The notes beneath the pieces are model-generated. The model saw only the letters and a list, made by a program, of their open reading frames with translations. It was not told where the DNA came from and searched no databases. The position numbers and the translations under genes were made by a program. Below are positions 6,202 through 9,510 of a DNA stretch of 9,510 bases, piece after piece (the stretch's first letter is position 1; each line of letters opens with the position of its first letter). The stretch comes from Anaerolineae bacterium (GTDB lineage Bacteria; Chloroflexota; Anaerolineae; B4-G1), in assembly GCA_016783285.1 (NCBI GenBank), contig JADHWW010000179.1, positions 1 through 9,510 of the forward strand, written 5' to 3'.

Positions 6202-6483
6202 ATGTTTGAAGAGACTATTGACGCGATTTCCAACCACGAGTGGGAAGAAGCCGTCGCTGCACACCTGGCCTGGGGCGAAAGTTGGCACGGTGATCTGCCG
6301 GCCGACGTTTTCTTCGGTATCTGGGCCAGCGTAGCCCGCAAAGCCAGGCCGTTGGTGGTGACGGTGCGGTTGGACACGCCCGAACCCACCGTGACCGTAC
6401 CATTTTGGAGTCCCCTCACCGTTGAGGATAACCGCATTCTGCTCGACGACGGCCGCGAGTTGGCGTTCCAATTCGAGATGTGA
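6202..6483 (+). CDS. Small acidic protein (93 aa), partner of the preceding gene
   Basis: No family recognised. ATG at 6202 follows GGGGGAG by five bases; a GTG at 6196 would overlap the preceding stop codon, so the two genes are likely translated together. The product is strongly acidic (many D/E, few K/R), with tryptophans in HEWEEAVAAHLAWGESWHG and FFGIWASVARKA, and a C-terminal half that looks beta-rich (PLVVTVRLDTPEPTVTVPFW). Small acidic proteins encoded right after a nuclease are often inhibitors or specificity partners; here that is only a suggestion from position and charge. Confidence 0.7.
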   Translation: MFEETIDAISNHEWEEAVAAHLAWGESWHGDLPADVFFGIWASVARKARPLVVTVRLDTPEPTVTVPFWSPLTVEDNRILLDDGRELAFQFEM

Positions 6484-6495
6484 AGCGACCACGGA

Positions 6496-6538
6496 ACGAA
6501 TGTACGAATATAGAATATACGAATGTACGAATGTACGC
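6496..6538. repeat. Octamer tandem repeat (ACGAATGT type)
   Basis: About five units of ACGAATGT or close variants (ACGAATGT, ACGAATAT, a 7-base AGAATAT, ACGAATGT twice, then ACGC) lie 12 bases after the acidic-protein gene. The unit differs by one base from ACCAATGT at 8887-8934, so both tracts may belong to one family of 8-bp repeats. The rest of the gap to 6649 holds no gene; it contains TTGACC at 6547 but no convincing -10 at the right distance. Confidence 0.6.
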
Positions 6539-6649
6539 ACTTGTGGTTGACCGGCCTATCGGGTATTTCTGCTATCCGGGGTAGTCTTTTGTCAGAGCCA
6601 GCAACGAGCCGGAAGGAAAGAGTTATCTGACGTTGGCTTGGAGGAATAG

Positions 6650-6949
6650 ATGCAAAATAACGTTCAACTCCCTGAGACCTACCAGAAAAATATCCGCCGG
6701 GCCGCGGAAATCCTTAAAGGAGCCGGATGCACCGACGTCTTTCTTTTCGGTTCACTCGCTGCCGGAAACATCAGAGGTGAATCAGATATTGACTTGGCCA
6801 TTCGAGGTTGTCCCAAAGGAAAGTTTTTTCATCTTTTGGGCAGACTTTTGCTTGATCTGGATTATCCGGTGGATTTGGTTAATCTGGACAGTCAGGACGT
6901 CTTCGCACATTATTTAGAGAAGGAAGGGGGGCTGCTCCAAATTGGTTGA
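6650..6949 (+). CDS. MntA-like minimal nucleotidyltransferase (antitoxin type)
   Basis: A 99-residue minimal nucleotidyltransferase of the type that acts as antitoxin to HEPN (HepT-like) ribonuclease toxins; characterised members add AMP to the toxin. The catalytic signature is clear: FLFGSLAAGN with G34-S35, then SDIDLA with D46 and D48, and a third acidic residue D75 in YPVDLV. All three acidic positions are kept, so the enzyme looks intact. ATG follows GGAGGA by four bases. Codon use and base composition are more AT-rich than in the flanking genes, suggesting recent transfer. Its stop overlaps the start of a 27-codon frame that looks like the beginning of the toxin gene. Confidence 0.88.
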   Translation: MQNNVQLPETYQKNIRRAAEILKGAGCTDVFLFGSLAAGNIRGESDIDLAIRGCPKGKFFHLLGRLLLDLDYPVDLVNLDSQDVFAHYLEKEGGLLQIG

Positions 6950-7025
6950 AAAAGTCGTTTCTCAGGCAAAAGACGAACTCGAATTGTTTTTGGATAGTTT
7001 GAATCAGTCACTGGGGAGCAAATGA
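6942..7025 (+). pseudogene. Stump of a HepT-like (HEPN) toxin gene
   Basis: A TTG start at 6942 overlaps the nucleotidyltransferase stop by 8 bases, the usual arrangement for these pairs. The frame runs 27 codons, starting LVEKVVSQAKDELELFLDSL, and ends at a TGA just before the next gene. The charged helical start resembles the first helix of HepT-like partners, but the rest of the HEPN domain, including its R-x4-6-H motif, is missing. I read it as a truncated toxin gene; it could also be a chance frame. Confidence 0.45.
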
Positions 7026-7026
7026 C

Positions 7027-7317
7027 ATGAGTCTTTTAAGTGACCTTTCCCTCATCCTCCTCGCCGTCGAGGCGTTCGCCATGGCCCTGGTGCCGCTGAC
7101 GCTATTCGGCGGGGCAGTCTATGGCATGTGGTATCTCCAGCGGCACGAGAACCTGCCCAGTTGGCTCCGCTTGGCCCAGGCGTACCTGGCCCTGGGCCGG
7201 GCCTACGTCGAACTGGCAATGCGGGCCGTGGTCAGGCCGTTTATGCTGATCCATTCCATCCTGGCGACGGTACAGAGTTGGCTTGGTGCAATCACAAAGT
7301 TGATCAAAGGGAGGTAA
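7027..7317 (+). CDS. Small membrane protein (96 aa), unknown
   Basis: Not recognised. ATG at 7027 follows GGGGAG by eight bases and comes right after the toxin-stump stop codon. Residues about 6-37 form a long hydrophobic segment (LSLILLAVEAFAMALVPLTL onwards), followed by a polar HENLPSW and a long amphipathic part at 48-94 (AYLALGRAYVELAMRAVV). This suggests one membrane anchor and a helix lying on the membrane, or two spans. It is followed three bases later by another small membrane-protein gene, so the two are likely made together. Confidence 0.72.
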   Translation: MSLLSDLSLILLAVEAFAMALVPLTLFGGAVYGMWYLQRHENLPSWLRLAQAYLALGRAYVELAMRAVVRPFMLIHSILATVQSWLGAITKLIKGR

Positions 7318-7320
7318 TAG

Positions 7321-7536
7321 ATGAACTTACGAACACGAGTAATGATCGTCGGCGGTGTCCTGGGGGCGCTGCTGGGCGTGGGCGCTGCTCACCTGTACCT
7401 GCGTTCGGTCCCTGTCGAAGTGGACAAGGAGGGCCAGGAACGGCTGCCCTCCGTGCCGCCCGGCAAGGCCATTGGGGTTAGCCTGGGCGTGCTGACCGTG
7501 CTCAAGCAGATCACCGGCCTGGGCAAGCCGGCCTAG
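7321..7536 (+). CDS. Small membrane protein (71 aa), unknown
   Basis: Not recognised. The ATG follows AAAGGGAGG by six bases, and that site lies at the end of the preceding gene, consistent with translational coupling. The N-terminus is a positively charged MNLRTR and a glycine-rich membrane helix at 7-27 (GGVLGALLGVGAAHLYL), whose small-residue spacing could favour helix packing. A polar middle (VEVDKEGQERLPSVPPG) leads to a second, weaker hydrophobic stretch at 49-64. It probably forms a unit with the gene before it; the methyltransferase begins 11 bases later. Confidence 0.72.
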   Translation: MNLRTRVMIVGGVLGALLGVGAAHLYLRSVPVEVDKEGQERLPSVPPGKAIGVSLGVLTVLKQITGLGKPA

Positions 7537-7547
7537 AGCGGCTGCCC

Positions 7548-8291
7548 GTGCCCCCGACTGTGGCGCCGCCTGGACAAACCCAGGGCTGGGAGTCCATCTG
7601 GGCCGACCTCGACGAGTTGTCCACATTCTGGCGCACGCCGGAGCCGGCTGTCCTGGCCTGGGTGGACACGCTGCGGGAGACCGGTGGTCGCCGGGTGCTC
7701 GATCTGGGCTGCGGGGTTGGCCGGCACACGGTCACCCTGGCCCGTATGGGCTTTACCGTCACCGCGACCGACGTCTCCCCCTCGGGCCTGGCGACCTGCG
7801 CTGCCCATCTGGCCCGCGAGGGGTTGCGCGCAACCCTGATGTGTCACGAGATGGAGACGTTCCCCTTGCCCGATCGCGCCTTCGACGGCCTGATCGCTTT
7901 CAATGTGATCCATCACACGTCGGTGGCCGGGATGCGGCGGATACTGGCCGGGATGTGCCGCGTCCTGCGCCGTCCTGAGCCTGCCGAAGGGCGTCCCGGC
8001 GGGCGGGCCTACTTTACCGCTGTCGCCCGTGAGGAGAGCAATATCGCCCGCTACCGGGCCGACGTGGAAACGGCCAAGTGCCAGGAGATTGAGCCGTTCA
8101 CCTTCATCTACCTGCGCGATGCTTTCAGCGACAAGTACTTGCCGCACCACTATTGCGACGAGAGGGAATTGCGTACTCTCCTGGCAGGCTTTGTCGTTGA
8201 CGACCTCCGCCTCGTGCGCGATGAGTACACCTGCGAGGACGGCATCACCTACGTTAGCGCGCACTATCACGTCCAGGCCCAGCGGCTTTAG
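7548..8291 (+). CDS. Class I SAM-dependent methyltransferase with small in-frame insertion
   Basis: A 247-residue methyltransferase with the class I Rossmann fold. Motif I is VLDLGCGVGRH (50-60), the acidic residue that binds the SAM ribose is D75 in VTATDVSPSGL, and the later strand is AFDGLIAFNVIHH (111-123). The family consensus VLRPGGR is interrupted: the gene reads VLR, then RPEPAEGR, then PGGR, because of a 24-base insertion at 7971-7994. The insertion lies in the loop before strand AYFTAV, so the fold could survive. Start is GTG at 7548 with a weak GAGCGG upstream. The substrate cannot be told; the C-terminal third (DKYLPHHYCDERELRTLL) recalls small-molecule methyltransferases. Confidence 0.88.
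   Translation: MPPTVAPPGQTQGWESIWADLDELSTFWRTPEPAVLAWVDTLRETGGRRVLDLGCGVGRHTVTLARMGFTVTATDVSPSGLATCAAHLAREGLRATLMCHEMETFPLPDRAFDGLIAFNVIHHTSVAGMRRILAGMCRVLRRPEPAEGRPGGRAYFTAVAREESNIARYRADVETAKCQEIEPFTFIYLRDAFSDKYLPHHYCDERELRTLLAGFVVDDLRLVRDEYTCEDGITYVSAHYHVQAQRL
7971..7994. repeat. 24-nt REP-like insertion inside the methyltransferase gene
   Basis: Removing these 24 bases restores the consensus VLRPGGR. The insert contains CCTGAGCCTGCCGAAGG, a type of short dispersed sequence I know from many bacterial genomes (CCTGAGCNTGTCGAAGG family). Its ends CGTCCT and AGGGCG can pair as a 6-bp stem with one G-T wobble. It adds eight codons and keeps the frame. Confidence 0.6.
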
Positions 8292-8316
8292 GTATCTTGT
8301 GCCAGCTCAAACGGGC

Positions 8317-8369
8317 TGTAGGACAAGTTGGTAACTTGTCCCAGAGGCAATTTAACAAATTGCCCTACA
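8317..8369. repeat. Twin palindromes nested in a closing stem, before the SCP2 gene
   Basis: Two perfect hairpins stand side by side: GGACAAGTT pairs with AACTTGTCC around GGT (8321-8341), and GGCAATTT pairs with AAATTGCC around AAC (8346-8364). TGTAG at 8317 and CTACA at 8365 pair outside both, giving a three-way junction. It lies between the methyltransferase and SCP2 genes. No T-run follows, so a classical terminator is unlikely; a mobile palindromic repeat or an RNA structure in the SCP2 leader are the alternatives. Confidence 0.7.
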
Positions 8370-8397
8370 ATCATATCATACACAAGGAGAAAAACCA

Positions 8398-8802
8398 ATG
8401 ACGTTCAAATTCCCGTCCGACGAATGGATCAAAGAACTCAGCCGCCAACTCAACGCCAGCGAGACCTACGAAAAGTCGGCCAAAGACTGGGAAGGCGATT
8501 TCGTCTTTATCGTCGAGCCCGACGACGCCTACGATGGCACCGCCTACCTGTACCTCGGCCTCTATCACGGCAAGAGCCCCGATGCGGCGATGGTCGCCAG
8601 CAAGGACGAGCGGGAGATAGAGTTCGTCCTCCGCGCCCCCTTCAGCGCCTGGCGCAAGGTCATTGAGGGCAAACTTGACCCCATCCAGGGCATGATGACG
8701 CGCAAACTAAAGTTGAAGGGCAACATGATGAAGGTCATGCGCTACCCCAAGGCGGCCAAAGAGATCGTCTCCTGCTGCGCGCTCGTGCCCACTGAGTGGT
8801 AA
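8398..8802 (+). CDS. SCP2 sterol-binding-domain protein
   Basis: A 134-residue, single-domain protein of the SCP2 family, whose members hold lipids or acyl-CoA-like ligands in a hydrophobic pocket. The start has AAGGAG eight bases upstream. Recognisable parts are FPSDEWIKELSRQLN at the N-terminus, a middle beta region (FVFIVEPDDAYDGTAYLYLG), and the family C-terminal pattern GKLDPIQGMM followed by KLKLKGNM (about 102-109). Length is normal for bacterial stand-alone SCP2 proteins. The next gene is an alcohol dehydrogenase in the same direction, which would suit lipid or acyl-CoA metabolism, although an inverted repeat array lies between them. Confidence 0.88.
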   Translation: MTFKFPSDEWIKELSRQLNASETYEKSAKDWEGDFVFIVEPDDAYDGTAYLYLGLYHGKSPDAAMVASKDEREIEFVLRAPFSAWRKVIEGKLDPIQGMMTRKLKLKGNMMKVMRYPKAAKEIVSCCALVPTEW

Positions 8803-8810
8803 ATCGGTAG

Positions 8811-8934
8811 ATTGGGAAACTGGGAAATTGGGAAATTGGTAAATTGGGAAATTGGTAAATTGGTAACTCGGGAGTTGGTCTCTGTTACCAATGTACCAAT
8901 CTACCAATGTACCAATGTACCAATCTACCAATGT
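8811..8934. repeat. Inverted pair of octamer repeat arrays
   Basis: Seven 8-bp units of the type ATTGGGAA/ATTGGTAA run from 8811 to 8866. After a 20-base centre come six units of ACCAATGT/ACCAATCT from 8887 to 8934, the inverse of ATTGGTAC/ATTGGTAG. The innermost parts pair perfectly (ATTGGTAAC with GTTACCAAT, 8859-8867 and 8884-8892), and the rest pairs imperfectly, so the region can fold into a long stem. Neither strand is stopped in some frames because three units equal eight codons. It ends just before the dehydrogenase ribosome site and could affect its expression or end SCP2 transcription. Confidence 0.75.
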
Positions 8935-8953
8935 ACCGACAAGGAGGCAATAA

Positions 8954-9510
8954 ATGTGGTACTTTGTATCTCCCGAGATTGTCTTTGGCGAGGGATCGCT
9001 GGACGCCCTCGACGAATTGGAGGGCCAACGCGCCCTCATCGTCACCGACGGTACGCTGGTCCAACTGGGCCTGGTGGACAAGGTGAAGGCCCACCTGGAT
9101 ACGGCCGGCATCGAGGCGCGTATCTTCGACGCAGTGGAGCCTGACCCCAGCGTGCAGACTGTGCGCAAAGGGGTGCAGGTGGCGCAGGAGTACGAGCCCG
9201 ACTGGATCGTCGGCCTGGGCGGCGGTTCGCCGATGGACGCGGCCAAGGCTATCTGGGTGCTCTACGAGCGACCCGATCTTGAAGCGGCCGAGATCAACCC
9301 CTTCATCCGCCTGGGCCTGCGCCAGAAGGCGCGTCTGATCACCATCCCCACCACCAGCGGCACCGGGGCCGAGGTCACCTGGGGCATCGTGCTGACCGAC
9401 ACGGAGGAGCAGCGCAAGATGGGGCTGGGCAACCGCGAGAACGTCGCCGACATCGCCATCGTGGACCCAGAGATGGCGGCCGGGATGCCGCCCCAACTGA
9501 CCGCCGACAC
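8954..9510 (+). CDS. Iron-containing alcohol dehydrogenase (3' end outside window)
   Basis: First 185 residues of a group III, iron-dependent NAD(P)-linked alcohol dehydrogenase. The start is ATG with a full AAGGAGG six bases upstream, right after the octamer array. Visible signatures: N-terminal [16 protein letters not shown], nucleotide-binding [13 protein letters not shown] (87-99), and [11 protein letters not shown] (132-142). The window ends in [17 protein letters not shown], just short of the GMDALxH helix carrying the first metal ligands, so these cannot be checked. The physiological substrate is unknown. It may be co-transcribed with the SCP2 gene. Confidence 0.92.
   Translation, partial: MWYFVSPEIVFGEGSLDALDELEGQRALIVTDGTLVQLGLVDKVKAHLDTAGIEARIFDAVEPDPSVQTVRKGVQVAQEYEPDWIVGLGGGSPMDAAKAIWVLYERPDLEAAEINPFIRLGLRQKARLITIPTTSGTGAEVTWGIVLTDTEEQRKMGLGNRENVADIAIVDPEMAAGMPPQLTAD

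Noticed and set aside
6547..6575. TTGACC followed by TGCTAT as a promoter for the nucleotidyltransferase
   Set aside because: The -35 is fair and spacing is 17 bases, but the -10 matches the consensus at only three of six positions.
8352..8379. TTAACA, 16 bases, TATCAT as a promoter for the SCP2 gene
   Set aside because: The hexamers are close to consensus, but the transcript would start inside the AAGGAG ribosome site, and the -35 lies in the loop of a palindromic repeat.
8811..8934. CRISPR-like array
   Set aside because: The units are contiguous 8-mers without unique spacers and invert in the middle; this is a minisatellite, not CRISPR.
8885..9496. 203-codon minus-strand frame opposite the alcohol dehydrogenase
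   Set aside because: It is antisense to the dehydrogenase and runs into the octamer array, where the repeat simply lacks stops; no domain is visible.

Overview
The window is GC-rich, gene-dense bacterial DNA without rRNA, tRNA or CRISPR. The gene mix (dipeptide-type ABC permease, MacB/FtsX-type permease, an ATPase with a nuclease-like tail, a coiled-coil nuclease-like protein, minimal nucleotidyltransferase, SCP2 protein, iron alcohol dehydrogenase), the GTG/TTG starts and the many short dispersed repeats would suit a Chloroflexota (Anaerolineae-like) genome. That placement is an inference and not firm.

Layout. (1) 1-724, plus strand: 3' part of a DppC/OppC-type importer permease. (2) 701-2330, minus strand: a MacB-type permease from a TTG start, followed by a small unknown ORF whose last codons are supplied by a dispersed repeat. 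(3) 2331-2677: an intergenic region with a strong-looking minus-strand promoter, one copy of a dispersed repeat, and two of three near-identical plus-strand promoter modules (TTGACG, 17 bp, TATACT). (4) 2678-6483, plus strand: an accessory-looking island with an ATPase carrying a C-terminal PD-(D/E)XK-like domain, a coiled-coil PD-(D/E)XK protein, a 37-codon secreted-peptide-like ORF, an unrecognised 275-residue protein with a possible PD-D-x-K core, and a small acidic protein. The first two genes each have their own copy of the promoter module. (5) 6484-7025, less GC-rich: an octamer repeat tract, an MntA-like nucleotidyltransferase and what looks like a 27-codon stump of its HepT-like partner. 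(6) 7027-8291: two small membrane proteins and a SAM methyltransferase that carries a 24-nt in-frame repeat insertion. (7) 8292-9510: a paired palindrome, an SCP2-domain gene, a large inverted array of 8-bp repeats, and the 5' part of an iron-containing alcohol dehydrogenase.

The most interesting part is 2363-7025. Nuclease-like proteins, an ATPase and a degraded toxin-antitoxin pair sit together, and two of the genes are driven by copies of the same promoter module. This resembles a defence or mobile-conflict island built from promoter-plus-gene cassettes. All functional statements about the island rest on motifs read by eye.
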